NCBI RefSeq assembly: GCF_014639315.1
Contig: NZ_BMFY01000012.1
Coordinates: 1-64,000, forward strand
DNA length: 64,000 bases
Reading direction: 5' to 3'
Source of the DNA: Sediminivirga luteola
GTDB lineage: Bacteria; Actinomycetota; Actinomycetes; Actinomycetales; Brevibacteriaceae
Every line of letters starts with the position of its first letter. The first letter of the stretch is position 1. The position numbers and the translations under genes are program-made. The notes under the pieces are model-generated. The model saw nothing but the letters and a program-made list of their open reading frames with translations, had not been told where the DNA came from and made no database searches. Shown here piece after piece: positions 27,357 to 36,270 of the stretch.

Positions 27357-28034
27357 GTGAGTATCGACCGTCCTGACGACCGCCCCATCCGGGTGCTGCT
27401 CGTCGATGACGATCCCATGGTCCGCACCGGTCTACGCGTCATCCTCGACGATGCCGCCGGTATCGAGATCGCCGGTGAGGCCGCAGATGGGACAGAGGTG
27501 GCCGACGCCGCCGCCCGCCACTGGCCGGACGTGGTGCTGATGGACGTCCGGATGCCACGCATGGACGGCATCGCCGCCCTGTCGGAACTGCAGAAACGCG
27601 TCAGCCCGCCGAAAGTGATCATGCTGACGAGTTTTGACGTCGACGAGGATGTCTACCATGCGCTGGAGGCCGGCGCGATGGGGTTCCTACTCAAGGACGC
27701 GACCCCGGATGAGCTGGCCCATGCCATCCGCGTGGTGCATTCCGGTCAGGCGATCATCTCGCCGCGCTCGACGCTGCATCTGCTGTCGCACTTCCACGGT
27801 GGGCGGCCCGAGGCAGAACGGCGGCAGGCGACTGAGCGCTGTGCAGCGCTGACCTCCCGAGAACTCCAGGTGGCCCGAGCTGTGAGCCTCGGCATGAGCA
27901 ACCAGGAGGTCGCAGACGACCAGCACTGCAGTGTGGGGACCGTCAAAGCGCATCTGAGCCGCATCATGGCGAAACTCGACGTGCCTCATCGGATCGGAAT
28001 CGCCCTGACGCTGCAACGCGCCGGTCTGCTCTAA
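27357..28034 (+). CDS. NarL/FixJ-family response regulator
   Basis: Partner of the preceding kinase. From the GTG at 27357 the 225-residue protein has an N-terminal receiver (IRVLLVDDDPMVRTGL, phospho-acceptor Asp63 in VVLMDVRMPRMDG, switch residues in MLTSFD and LLKDATP). The C-terminal LuxR helix-turn-helix reads LTSRELQVARAVSLGMSNQ and VGTVKAHLSRIMAKL. The frame is open further upstream, but the kinase stop and the start of receiver homology favour the GTG. Targets are not evident; the nearest genes are the divergent DUF4352 gene and the convergent usp. Confidence 0.9.
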   Translation: MSIDRPDDRPIRVLLVDDDPMVRTGLRVILDDAAGIEIAGEAADGTEVADAAARHWPDVVLMDVRMPRMDGIAALSELQKRVSPPKVIMLTSFDVDEDVYHALEAGAMGFLLKDATPDELAHAIRVVHSGQAIISPRSTLHLLSHFHGGRPEAERRQATERCAALTSRELQVARAVSLGMSNQEVADDQHCSVGTVKAHLSRIMAKLDVPHRIGIALTLQRAGLL

Positions 28035-28081
28035 CGCCAGGACCCCGGGTTCGGGCTTCGCTGTTCCGCAGCACAGCGTTA

Positions 28082-28102
28082 CCGGCCCATCGGACGGGCC
28101 GG
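28082..28102. terminator. Hairpin between convergent genes
   Basis: CCGGCCC and GGGCCGG pair around a 7-base loop in the 134-bp gap between the response regulator (+) and the universal stress gene (-). It lacks a T-run, so it is a plausible but unproven terminator for either strand. Confidence 0.45.
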
Positions 28103-28168
28103 CCCGCCACCGTTGCCAGGCAGCGAGCCGGTCCTGTCGGCGCCGGTCAGCTCATTGGTGAAGGAGCT

Positions 28169-29155
28169 TCAGGACTCGCTCTCCCGCCGGATGCGGGGGT
28201 GATCCGCCACGCGGGGGTCCTCCTCGCCGGAGACCGTCAGCACGGGCCCCTCGGCATGATGCAGCACGCCGTTGGTGGTGGAACCCAGCAGCAGACCTTT
28301 GAAACCGCCCAGACCCCTCGTGCCGAGGACCGTCAACGGCGCGGTGGCGGTTTCGGCGATCAGCACCTGGACCGGGGAGCTGAGCACGACGTCGGTCTCG
28401 ACGCTCAGCTCCGGGAAGAGGCCCTGCAACCATTCGGCGTCCTCGTTGACGGTGTCACGCAGGCCGTCGGCAAGGCCTGTCAGCACCTCCGTCGGCGGTG
28501 TCCAGCCCACCTCATAGACAGTCAGGGGCGGGACCGCGCCGACGAGCCGGAGGCCCACACCGCGGCGCATCGCGTGCGAGGCGGCTTCCAGCGCGGCGGA
28601 CAAGCTGTGCCGTGAACCGTCAGCGCCAACCACGACCGGAGCGGTGTCGTCCTGCCGTTCCCCTTCTGCCAGGGCGCGCGTGTACTTCCGCGGCACGATC
28701 AGCACCGGAGCTTTCGAATGAGACGGCAGGCCAGAGGATGTCGACCCCAGTAGCCGGCCCGTGAATCCGCCGCGTCCCCGGCTGCCCACCACGACGAGGT
28801 CGGCGTCCTCGGAGCACTCCAGCAGCACTTTCGCCGCGTCACCGTACTTGACGACGCCGCTCACGTTCACCATGTCGCCTACCTCGGCCTCCGCCTCGGT
28901 GAGGATCCGCTCGTGCTGTTCCTCGAGCAGGCGCCTGTCATCGACCAGGTGGGTGTATGCGGCCACATTCGCGGCATACGGCGTGATGGTGTAGGCGGTG
29001 ACGAGTGTGAGGGGCGCGTCCCTGCGCTGAGCTTCTGCTGCCGCGACCCGCAGGGCGCCCAAGGCGTCCTGTGAGCCGTCGATGCCGACCACGATCCCGT
29101 AGCGGGCCGGCGCCCTTTGTCCTGCGGGGCGCTCCTGCGGCGATGGCGTACCCAT
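28169..29155 (-). CDS. Universal stress protein, two tandem Usp domains
   Basis: Cytosolic stress protein of 328 residues made of two UspA folds (about 18-150 and 165-310). Each has the ATP-binding motif Gx2Gx9G(S/T): VVVGSRGRGGFTGRLLGSTS in the first and VLGTRGLGGFKGLLLGSTTN in the second. Each starts with a VVGxDGS strand. This double-Usp layout is typical of actinobacteria, where it is often under redox or hypoxia control. The start at 29155 lies 314 bp from the divergent panB. Confidence 0.92.
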   Translation of the reverse strand: MGTPSPQERPAGQRAPARYGIVVGIDGSQDALGALRVAAAEAQRRDAPLTLVTAYTITPYAANVAAYTHLVDDRRLLEEQHERILTEAEAEVGDMVNVSGVVKYGDAAKVLLECSEDADLVVVGSRGRGGFTGRLLGSTSSGLPSHSKAPVLIVPRKYTRALAEGERQDDTAPVVVGADGSRHSLSAALEAASHAMRRGVGLRLVGAVPPLTVYEVGWTPPTEVLTGLADGLRDTVNEDAEWLQGLFPELSVETDVVLSSPVQVLIAETATAPLTVLGTRGLGGFKGLLLGSTTNGVLHHAEGPVLTVSGEEDPRVADHPRIRRESES

Positions 29156-29469
29156 GATGACCTCCGATCATCGGGCGTCCGCCCCCGGGCTTAAGGCCTT
29201 CGAACGCCTGCCAGTGCGTGGCCACCGCGGTGCCCCGCGGGGGCTCTCTGCGGGATCACGGGCCCTGTAAGTCGAGGCGTGTCCTGCATCAGTCCAAGCA
29301 TATCGCCGCGTCCCCATGGCAGGACCGCCGGCCCGGCCCTCACAGGGCGAGCGGGCCCGTAACGGAGCCGGGGACGGTCCCTTCGTCCCGGCCACGGTAT
29401 GGTGCTCGAAACGGCCGGTCTCCTCTGATTCAGGACCGGTCGCGCTCAGATTCTCGTGGAGGAACGACG
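29156..29469. other. Divergent promoter region, usp / panB
   Basis: This 314-bp gap must hold the promoters of usp (-) and panB (+). GGAGG lies 7 bases before the panB start. No clear inverted repeat or -35/-10 pair was identified by eye, and no small gene is supported. Confidence 0.35.
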
Positions 29470-30300
29470 ATGTCTCATCACGACAAGCCCACCGCGCGCA
29501 GCGCCAAACAGTTCCGCGTGCATCACTTCGCGCAGGCGCGCGAAAAGGGCTCGAAGATCACGGCGCTGACCGCCTATGACGCCGTGACCGCCCGTATCTT
29601 CGATGATGCCGGGATCGATGTCCTGCTGGTGGGCGACTCGATCGGCAATGTCATGCACGGCCACGACTCCACCCTTCCGGTGACGGTGGAGGACCTCATT
29701 CCGCCCGCTCGCGCCGTGGCCCGCGCCGCTGGACGGGCGTTCGTGGTGGTCGACATGCCCTTCGGCAGTTACGAGAGCGGACCTGAGCAGGCCCTCGGCA
29801 CGGCGGTGCGGTTCATGAAGGAGACCGGCGTCGCCGCGGTGAAGCTCGAGGGAGGCGCGCGCGTCGCCGGGCAGATCCGCGCCATCACCCAGGCCGGCAT
29901 CCCGGTGATCGGCCACCTGGGATACACACCGCAGTCCATTCACGCTCTGGGCGGCCCGCGCGTCCAGGGCCGGGACTCCGCTGCCGATGAGCTCCGGGCG
30001 GATCTGGCCGCCGTCGCCGAGGCAGGGGCCTGCGCCGTGGTCCTCGAGATGGTCCCCGCCCCGCTCGCCGGGGAACTGACGACAGCCAGCCCGATCCCCA
30101 CCATCGGCATCGGCGCCGGGCACGGCTGCGACGGCCAGATCCTGGTCTGGACGGATATGGCCGGCATGAGCGCCTGGGCACCGCGCTTCGCCCGCCGCTT
30201 CGGCGAGGTGGGAACGGCTCTCCGCGAAGCGGCACAGGACTACGCCGGAGCAGTGCGTTCGGGTGACTTCCCCGGCGATGAGCACAGCTTCCAGAAGTAG
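29470..30300 (+). CDS. panB: 3-methyl-2-oxobutanoate hydroxymethyltransferase
   Basis: PanB transfers a hydroxymethyl group from methylene-tetrahydrofolate to alpha-ketoisovalerate, giving ketopantoate in the pantothenate/CoA pathway. The 276-residue TIM-barrel protein has [20 protein letters not shown], the metal-binding [19 protein letters not shown] segment, [17 protein letters not shown], and [21 protein letters not shown] precedes the ATG at 29470. It stands alone, without panC or panD. The C-terminal region is normal in length. Confidence 0.94.
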   Translation: MSHHDKPTARSAKQFRVHHFAQAREKGSKITALTAYDAVTARIFDDAGIDVLLVGDSIGNVMHGHDSTLPVTVEDLIPPARAVARAAGRAFVVVDMPFGSYESGPEQALGTAVRFMKETGVAAVKLEGGARVAGQIRAITQAGIPVIGHLGYTPQSIHALGGPRVQGRDSAADELRADLAAVAEAGACAVVLEMVPAPLAGELTTASPIPTIGIGAGHGCDGQILVWTDMAGMSAWAPRFARRFGEVGTALREAAQDYAGAVRSGDFPGDEHSFQK

Positions 30301-30554
30301 GCCGGCCCGGCGGCGCCACTCTGGCGACGAGCTGGGCGCGGCGACTGCTGTAACCGATCAGTCGCGACCGATCTGAGTAGGAAACGAGGGAGCTGACCAC
30401 CGATTCCGTATTCCCACGTGCCCTCCCGCGTCGGTATCCTTAAGACTATGCAGCCGATCACACGACCGCACCGCGGCTGTGTGACTTCAGGCGGTCTCGG
30501 GACTTCCGTACCGCCAGTCATGACACTGACGAGCAGAGGAAAGAGGGAATCGCC

Positions 30555-31925
30555 ATGACCGAGTACAAGGTCACCGAAGCCGCCACCGGCACCGTCGTCG
30601 CCGAGTACCCCACCGCCACCGACGCCCAGATCGAGGCGGCGCTGGAGGCAGCGAACTCCGCCTACTACGGCTGGTCCCGGAAGACCTCGGTGGCCGAACG
30701 CGCCGCCCTCATCGCCAAGGTCGCCCAGCTGCACGAGGAGCGCCGCGAGGAGCTGGCGAAGATCATCGTCCGGGAGATGGGCAAGCCTCTGGAGCAGGCG
30801 CTCGGCGAGGTCGACTTCTGCGTGGAAATCTACAACTACTTCGCCGATATCGCGGAGAAGCAGCTCCAGGACGAGGAACTCCCGCTGAACAGCGGCAGCG
30901 GGCGGGCGTTCCTGCGCTACCAGCCCATCGGCGCCCTGCTGGGCATCATGCCGTGGAACTTCCCGTACTACCAGGTGGCGCGGTTCGCCGGCCCGAACCT
31001 GGTGCTGGGCAACACCATCGTGCTCAAGCACGCCCCGCAGTGCCCGGAGTCAGCTGAGGCGATCCAGAAGATCTTCACCGACGCGGGCTTCCCCGAGGGC
31101 GCCTACGTCAACGTCTATGCCACGCACGAGCAGGTCGAGAAGGCCATCGGCGACCCCCGCATCCAGGGCGTCTCCCTCACCGGCTCCGACCGCGCCGGCG
31201 CTGCGGTCGCGGAGATCGCCGGCCGCAATCTGAAGAAGGTCGTGCTCGAACTCGGCGGCTCCGATCCGTTCATCCTGCTGTCCACCGACGACCTGGACGC
31301 CACGGTGGAGGCCGCCATCGGCGCCCGCCTGGACAACAGCGGCCAGGCCTGCAATGCGGCCAAGCGCTTCATCGTCGACGAGAAGTACTACGACGAGTTC
31401 GTGGAGAAGTTCACCTCCGCCATCTCCGCCATCGAGGTGGGCGACCCTGCCAAGGAAGAGACCGTGCTGGGCCCGCTGTCCTCGCAGGCGGCTGCCGACC
31501 GGCTCGAGGAGCAGGTGGAGCGCGCGATCGCGCACGGCGCTGAGGTCAAGGCGCGCGGCGAGCGGAAGGGCACCTGGTTCTCCTCCGCCGTGCTGACCAA
31601 CGTCACCCCCGACAACCCGGCGCATCACGAGGAGTTCTTCGGTCCTGTCGCCGCCATTTACAAGGTCAAGGGCGAAGACGAGGCAATCGAGCTGGCCAAC
31701 GACACCCCGTTCGGCCTGGGCTCCTATGTGTTCACCACCGATGAGGAGCAGCAGCTTCGCGTCGCCGATGCCATCGAGGCCGGCATGGTGTTCATCAACG
31801 GCGTGGGCCTGGAGGCCGCGGAGATCCCGTTCGGCGGCATCAAGCGCTCAGGCTACGGCCGCGAGCTCGGCCCGCACGCCTTCGAGGAGTTCGCCAACAA
31901 GAAGATGATCCGTATCAACGGCTGA
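30555..31925 (+). CDS. NAD-dependent succinate-semialdehyde dehydrogenase (Sad type)
   Basis: Aldehyde dehydrogenase of 456 residues, closest by motif to the Sad/YneI branch that oxidises succinate semialdehyde to succinate. It has catalytic Glu232 in [10 protein letters not shown] and catalytic Cys266 in [12 protein letters not shown]. The Rossmann-region MPWNFPYYQ and the C-terminal [16 protein letters not shown] are also present. AGAGGGAAT precedes the ATG at 30555. It is a single-gene unit, 254 bp after panB and followed by a strong hairpin. No GABA aminotransferase is nearby, so the physiological aldehyde is uncertain. Confidence 0.87.
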   Translation: MTEYKVTEAATGTVVAEYPTATDAQIEAALEAANSAYYGWSRKTSVAERAALIAKVAQLHEERREELAKIIVREMGKPLEQALGEVDFCVEIYNYFADIAEKQLQDEELPLNSGSGRAFLRYQPIGALLGIMPWNFPYYQVARFAGPNLVLGNTIVLKHAPQCPESAEAIQKIFTDAGFPEGAYVNVYATHEQVEKAIGDPRIQGVSLTGSDRAGAAVAEIAGRNLKKVVLELGGSDPFILLSTDDLDATVEAAIGARLDNSGQACNAAKRFIVDEKYYDEFVEKFTSAISAIEVGDPAKEETVLGPLSSQAAADRLEEQVERAIAHGAEVKARGERKGTWFSSAVLTNVTPDNPAHHEEFFGPVAAIYKVKGEDEAIELANDTPFGLGSYVFTTDEEQQLRVADAIEAGMVFINGVGLEAAEIPFGGIKRSGYGRELGPHAFEEFANKKMIRING

Positions 31926-31964
31926 TCCGCCTTCGCTGAGGGCCGGGTCTCCCGAACACCACGA

Positions 31965-32002
31965 CGCACCGCCGCTTCCCATTCACGGGGAGCGGCGGTG
32001 CG
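31965..32002 (+). terminator. Stem-loop after the aldehyde dehydrogenase gene
   Basis: A 16-base stem (12 perfect GC-rich pairs of CGCACCGCCGCT with AGCGGCGGTGCG, extended by one T-G and three C-G pairs) encloses the 6-base loop ATTCAC. It starts about 40 bases after the stop codon. A T-run is absent, as is common in high-GC actinobacteria. The rest of the 406-bp gap to 32331 shows no supported gene. Confidence 0.65.
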
Positions 32003-32331
32003 CTGCTGTGTACGGCGTGCGGCGCAGCGCTCCGAACGGGTTACCCGCATTCACACCTCCAAGGACGAGACGGGCGGACCCGGTGCACGCCGGAGCTAGG
32101 CGACCGCCCAAACCCCACTGCTGTTCTGAAAACCCACCGGGGATCAGCCGTGGGAGTTGTGGATTTTAGTTGACCCGCGGGAGGCGAGCGCTCAGATCGC
32201 CATATGAATGGGTCCCGCACCTAGACCCGCTGTCTGGCAGAAAATGTGCTGCCCCAGCAGATCGAAGCACGCCCATCCGGACCCGTCATCGCCTCACGTC
32301 CGCCGGGCCGCCGACCCGCCACAGCGAGCGG

Positions 32332-33495
32332 TCAGGCGCTCAGATGCGCGATCAGGCGCTCGATGAACTCCTCGCCAGCGCGGATCTGCTCCAGTTCGAT
32401 GAACTCGTCCGGGGTGTGGGCCTGCGCGATGTCACCGGGGCCGAGGACGATGGTCTCGATGCCTGCCTCTGCGAAGAGTCCCGCCTCGGTGCCGAAGGTC
32501 ACCTTCTGAGCCGGGGCATCGGCGCCGAGCCGGCGGGCCAGCTGCAGCACCTGCGCGTCCTCCGGCGTGTCCAGGCCGGGCGCCTTCGCGATGACGCGCA
32601 ACGAGGTTCCCGCGGCCGGGTTCTCCGTTTTCATGGCCGCATCGATGACGGCCAGCTCGGACGCGATTCCCGCGATGACCTGGTCCGGATCGTCGCCGGC
32701 GACGGTGCGGAACTCCAGCTCGATCCGGGTGTGCGCCGGCACGATATTGGCCGCGGTGCCGCCGGAGACGACGTTGACGCTGGCCGTGGAGTGCGGGATG
32801 GGGTAGCCCTCGTCGAAGGGGCCGTTGGCCCGCCAGTGATCGGCGAGGCCGCGCATGTACGTGATAATCCCGGCGGCATGCTCGATGGTGTTCACCCCGT
32901 GCGTGGTGAGCGAGGAGTGCGCCGCGACCCCGCGGAACTCCAGTTCGATGATGTTCATCGACTTGTGCGCGCGGATGGGGCGCATGCTGGTGGGCTCGCC
33001 GACGAATGCCACCCGCGGATGCAGGCCCTGATCCGCGATGCCCTTGACCAGGCCGGGGGCGCCGACGCAGCCGATCTCTTCGTCGTAGCTGAAGGCCAGG
33101 TGCACCGGCTGGGAGAGCCTGGCCGCCGCCAGCTGGGGGACGTAGTGCATGACGATGCCGCAGAACGCTTTCATGTCGGCGCTGCCGCGGCCGTAGAGCC
33201 GGCCGTCGCGCACGTCGCCGGTGAACGGCTCGGAACTCCAGTCCTGGCCGTCGACGGGAACGACATCCGTGTGACCGGAGAGCATCACACCGCCGGCGCG
33301 GGTGCCGTCGGCCGCCGGGATCGTCGCCAGCAGGTTCGCCTTGCGGCCGTCCTCACTGGGCAGGATACGAGGTTCGATGCCGTGACTGCGCAGGTCCGCG
33401 GCGATCACCTCGATGAGTTCGAGGTTGGAGTCGCGGCTGGTGGTGTCCAGACCGATCAGGCGGTTGATCCAGGGAAGCGAGGCAGGGAGTTCCAT
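32332..33495 (-). CDS. ArgE-like M20 family deacylase
   Basis: Zinc peptidase-fold hydrolase of 387 residues, in the acetylornithine deacetylase ArgE subfamily. Metal and catalytic motifs are SGHTDVVPVDG (His ligand and Asp), YGRGSADMKAF (bridging Asp), SYDEEIGCVGAPG (Glu-Glu) and a later HTPDEFIEL. The ATG at 33495 begins family homology (LPWINRLIGLDTTS). It is the last reverse gene after the PucR regulator (121-bp gap). Its place suggests it may deacylate or decarbamoylate the amino acid released by the hydantoinase-like operon. A classic ornithine-biosynthetic role is less likely because no other arg gene is near. Confidence 0.82.
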   Translation of the reverse strand: MELPASLPWINRLIGLDTTSRDSNLELIEVIAADLRSHGIEPRILPSEDGRKANLLATIPAADGTRAGGVMLSGHTDVVPVDGQDWSSEPFTGDVRDGRLYGRGSADMKAFCGIVMHYVPQLAAARLSQPVHLAFSYDEEIGCVGAPGLVKGIADQGLHPRVAFVGEPTSMRPIRAHKSMNIIELEFRGVAAHSSLTTHGVNTIEHAAGIITYMRGLADHWRANGPFDEGYPIPHSTASVNVVSGGTAANIVPAHTRIELEFRTVAGDDPDQVIAGIASELAVIDAAMKTENPAAGTSLRVIAKAPGLDTPEDAQVLQLARRLGADAPAQKVTFGTEAGLFAEAGIETIVLGPGDIAQAHTPDEFIELEQIRAGEEFIERLIAHLSA

Positions 33496-33616
33496 GCCTC
33501 GTGACGCTAGCACGAGGCCGGGACACGCGATGGTGGCGGCTGCCTCCCGAGGTGGGTGGTACCCGCTGCCGAAGCCCCGATGCGGTGCCGCACGGGTCGG
33601 GTGTTCGCGGCTGCAG

Positions 33617-35155
33617 CTAGCTCGGTCTGTGCTCTGTGGCGCGCAAAGCCAGGTGAAGAGCCAGCCGCTCGTCTCGGCTGGCAAGATCCACGCCGAGGAC
33701 CTCCCGGATACGGTCGATGCGCATCCGCACCGTGTTCCGGTGCGTTCCTAGCACCTTTGCCGCCTGCGCCGTGGACAGCGAACTGTCCAGGTACGCCAGG
33801 AGCGTCCTGCGGTACTCGGCACCCAGATCGTCCAGTGGCTCGAGAAGACCCATCGCCCGCGGCAGGAATGGCGCCGACTCGGTCCACGACAACAGCAATC
33901 TGGTCGCACCCAGACCGTCGGCCCGCACGAACCGGCGCCCCGCGGCTTTTGTGGCCGCTAGCTGAGCGGCGTCACGCGCCTCTGCCAGTGCCTGCCGCAG
34001 ATGATCCACGCCCTCACCCGCCCGGCCGACGCCCATGCTGATCTCGATACCGCGCGCCGTCTTCCGGTACACGGCTCGCAGGTCACGCACGACCTCCTGG
34101 AGTCGCGCGGCCGACGGCGCGGAGGAAAACTGCACCCAGCCGGCCCAGCCACCGTCCCTGGGAAGCAGCACAGTCGTGGCGCGAACGATCTGGAGCGCGT
34201 CTTCCAGCACATCACCGAGGCCGGGGACGGGATCAGCCGGAGCCAGGAAGAATGCCAGATGCCATCCCGTGAGTGGAAGGCCCAGATCCGCAGCGCGCTG
34301 TTCCAGGGAACTTGCCGGCGCAGTCCCGGCGAATGCCTGATCCAGCACGGCGTTCCGCGCCGAACCAAGGACCTGCCCCGCCAGCTGGAGCTCGGCGTAC
34401 CAGCGGGCGGCGTACACCGATCCCAGCGCGACCACGCGCCCCGCCTGACGAACCGCCTCCGCCGGAGAGTCCGCCGGCAGCCGCGCGCCGAGCAGATAGC
34501 GCTGTTTCCCGACCCGGAAGGGCTGGCGTACGTACAGGTACTCGTCCTTCGCCGTCAGCGCCGCACCGGGATCAAAGCGCGCGAGTGCTTCCTGCGGCAC
34601 GGTGACCACGCCCTCGGTATGCGCCAGCAACGGCCCGTTCTCCACGCCCAGCCACACATCGGCGCCGATCAGCGCCGAGAACTGGTCGAGCACCGGCCTC
34701 ATGCTCTCCGGGCGCTGCTCTCCCTGCGCCGCCTGCAAAGCGGTGAGGATATCCGCGTCACGCAGCCTGGGCGCCTGCAGATGGACGCGTGCTTGCGCGG
34801 CGAATTCCAGCAGATCCTGCTGACTACCCTCCAGCATCACCATGGCAACGCCGAGACGTCGCGCCAGTGCCGCGGCGCTTCCTCCTGCCTGCGCTTCATG
34901 CGCGGAGCAGACCATGACTCCGGCGGCACCGCTGTCCCGGACACGGCGCACCAGCGCGTCCCACCACCAATGCTGATCGGTGGTACCGAAGACGACCAGC
35001 AGATCCCCGCCTTCCAGGTCTTCGCGCCCGCCGGCGATCACGAGCCTGACACGAGAGACCGTCACCCGGGCCGGCGCGGCGGAGCCTCCGGCACCCAGCA
35101 CCTGAGCGCGTTCCCGCCAGAAGGGCGGGTGCAGCAATTCCGCCAGCGTCGTCAT
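33617..35155 (-). CDS. PucR/CdaR-family transcriptional regulator
   Basis: Regulator of 512 residues. An N-terminal PucR-type domain lies at about 1-130 (VRLVIAGGREDLEGGDLLVV), a central GGDEF-like region at about 290-410 contains ISMGVGRAGEGVDHLRQALAEA, and a C-terminal HTH_30 domain at about 445-505 contains YLDSSLSTAQAAKVLGTHRN. Characterised PucR proteins control purine or allantoin catabolism. The ATG at 35155 overlaps the stop of the DUF917-3 gene (ATGA), so it is co-translated with the hydantoinase-type operon it presumably regulates. Confidence 0.87.
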   Translation of the reverse strand: MTTLAELLHPPFWRERAQVLGAGGSAAPARVTVSRVRLVIAGGREDLEGGDLLVVFGTTDQHWWWDALVRRVRDSGAAGVMVCSAHEAQAGGSAAALARRLGVAMVMLEGSQQDLLEFAAQARVHLQAPRLRDADILTALQAAQGEQRPESMRPVLDQFSALIGADVWLGVENGPLLAHTEGVVTVPQEALARFDPGAALTAKDEYLYVRQPFRVGKQRYLLGARLPADSPAEAVRQAGRVVALGSVYAARWYAELQLAGQVLGSARNAVLDQAFAGTAPASSLEQRAADLGLPLTGWHLAFFLAPADPVPGLGDVLEDALQIVRATTVLLPRDGGWAGWVQFSSAPSAARLQEVVRDLRAVYRKTARGIEISMGVGRAGEGVDHLRQALAEARDAAQLAATKAAGRRFVRADGLGATRLLLSWTESAPFLPRAMGLLEPLDDLGAEYRRTLLAYLDSSLSTAQAAKVLGTHRNTVRMRIDRIREVLGVDLASRDERLALHLALRATEHRPS

Positions 35156-36270
35156 GGCAGCACCGCCTCGAAGTCCAGGCCGAACGACGCGGGCCCGGTC
35201 CGTTCCACATATGCGTCCCGCCGACGGGGCAAGGAAGGCGGCAGCGCGATGACCACCACATCGGCGGCCAGGCGTATCTGGTCCGCTCGCAGCGGCAGGA
35301 ACGTCCGGGCGTCCAGCACCCCGATGACAGCGGGAGTCGTGCATGCCATGCTGCCGTCGATCGCGACGGCGAGGAACTCGTTCTGCATGTCGACGCGAAG
35401 CAGCGGCCCCGAGGCTGACACCGTGAACCAGCCAGTGCGTCCTCCGTCGACTCCCGGTCGATGGATGGCACTCACGTGGCCGTCGCCGAGCACCCGCCCG
35501 CCTTCGGCATCCAGGTAGGGCTGCAGCCCGCTGAGCGACTGCGCCGCCGCGAGAACCCTGCCCCAGCGGGAAGCCCTGAGCAGAACGTGCGGGACCACCA
35601 CATCGGCGACCTCGGACAGCGTCCCCACCGAGAAACTCACGACGACCCAGCCTCCGGTAGCGCGGACCACGGCACGGACGATCTCCTCGAGATACCGCCC
35701 GTCCGCAGCGCTTCCTGCCTCAGCGGTCGTGTCAGGCACCGCCGCTGCGTGAGTCGCCCCGCCGACGACCATCGTGCGCCCATGCGCGTCGACCAGGACG
35801 GCCGGAAGCATGGAGACGCCGGAGTAGGCCGGGCTGAACTGATCAAGCCACGGCAGCGCACGGCCGCTCAAGTCCGCATCCAGAACAGGCAGACTCAACT
35901 GAGCGGCCGCCGCCACGGCCGCCAGGCCGTTGAAACCGCCTACTTCCAAGGGAACCACGGCCTGCGCATCCACGCCGAGAGACGCGAGCCGTTCCACTGC
36001 AGCCGGGAACTCAGCCCCGCTGGGAAGCTGCTCCGACAGCGGACCGTCCGCAGCGCCGGCGATGCCTAACGCCACCGCCTGCCCATGCGCCGTCGCGGTC
36101 AGCGGATCCATCACGTCCAGCCTTCGCTCGCCGAGGTATCGCCGGGCAAGCCATCGCCCGATTCCAGCATCGCCGCCACCCCCGCAACCGAAAAGGCGCG
36201 CGCCGATCGTCAGCATCTCGATGTCGTGGAGGCCTCGGATCCACTGGTCCGAGCTGTTCCCGCCCGTCAC
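35152..36270 (-). CDS. DUF917 family protein, copy 3 (divergent)
   Basis: A 372-residue member of the DUF917 family, which more recent domain naming links to S-methyl-thiohydantoin desulfurase. The Gly-rich N-terminal loop reads FGCGGGGDAGIG where the two siblings have GTGGGGDP, and the middle block VVPLEVGGFNGL replaces their MEIGGLNS or IEAGGVNS. This is the most divergent copy and may have a different partner or activity. It overlaps the upstream HyuA-2 stop and the downstream regulator start by four bases each. Assignment to the family is firm; the reaction is inferred. Confidence 0.82.
   Translation of the reverse strand: MTGGNSSDQWIRGLHDIEMLTIGARLFGCGGGGDAGIGRWLARRYLGERRLDVMDPLTATAHGQAVALGIAGAADGPLSEQLPSGAEFPAAVERLASLGVDAQAVVPLEVGGFNGLAAVAAAAQLSLPVLDADLSGRALPWLDQFSPAYSGVSMLPAVLVDAHGRTMVVGGATHAAAVPDTTAEAGSAADGRYLEEIVRAVVRATGGWVVVSFSVGTLSEVADVVVPHVLLRASRWGRVLAAAQSLSGLQPYLDAEGGRVLGDGHVSAIHRPGVDGGRTGWFTVSASGPLLRVDMQNEFLAVAIDGSMACTTPAVIGVLDARTFLPLRADQIRLAADVVVIALPPSLPRRRDAYVERTGPASFGLDFEAVLP

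Noticed and set aside
32332-33495. ArgE-like gene as an arginine-biosynthesis gene
   Set aside because: No other arg gene is nearby and it trails a hydantoinase-type operon. The generic M20 deacylase call is safer.
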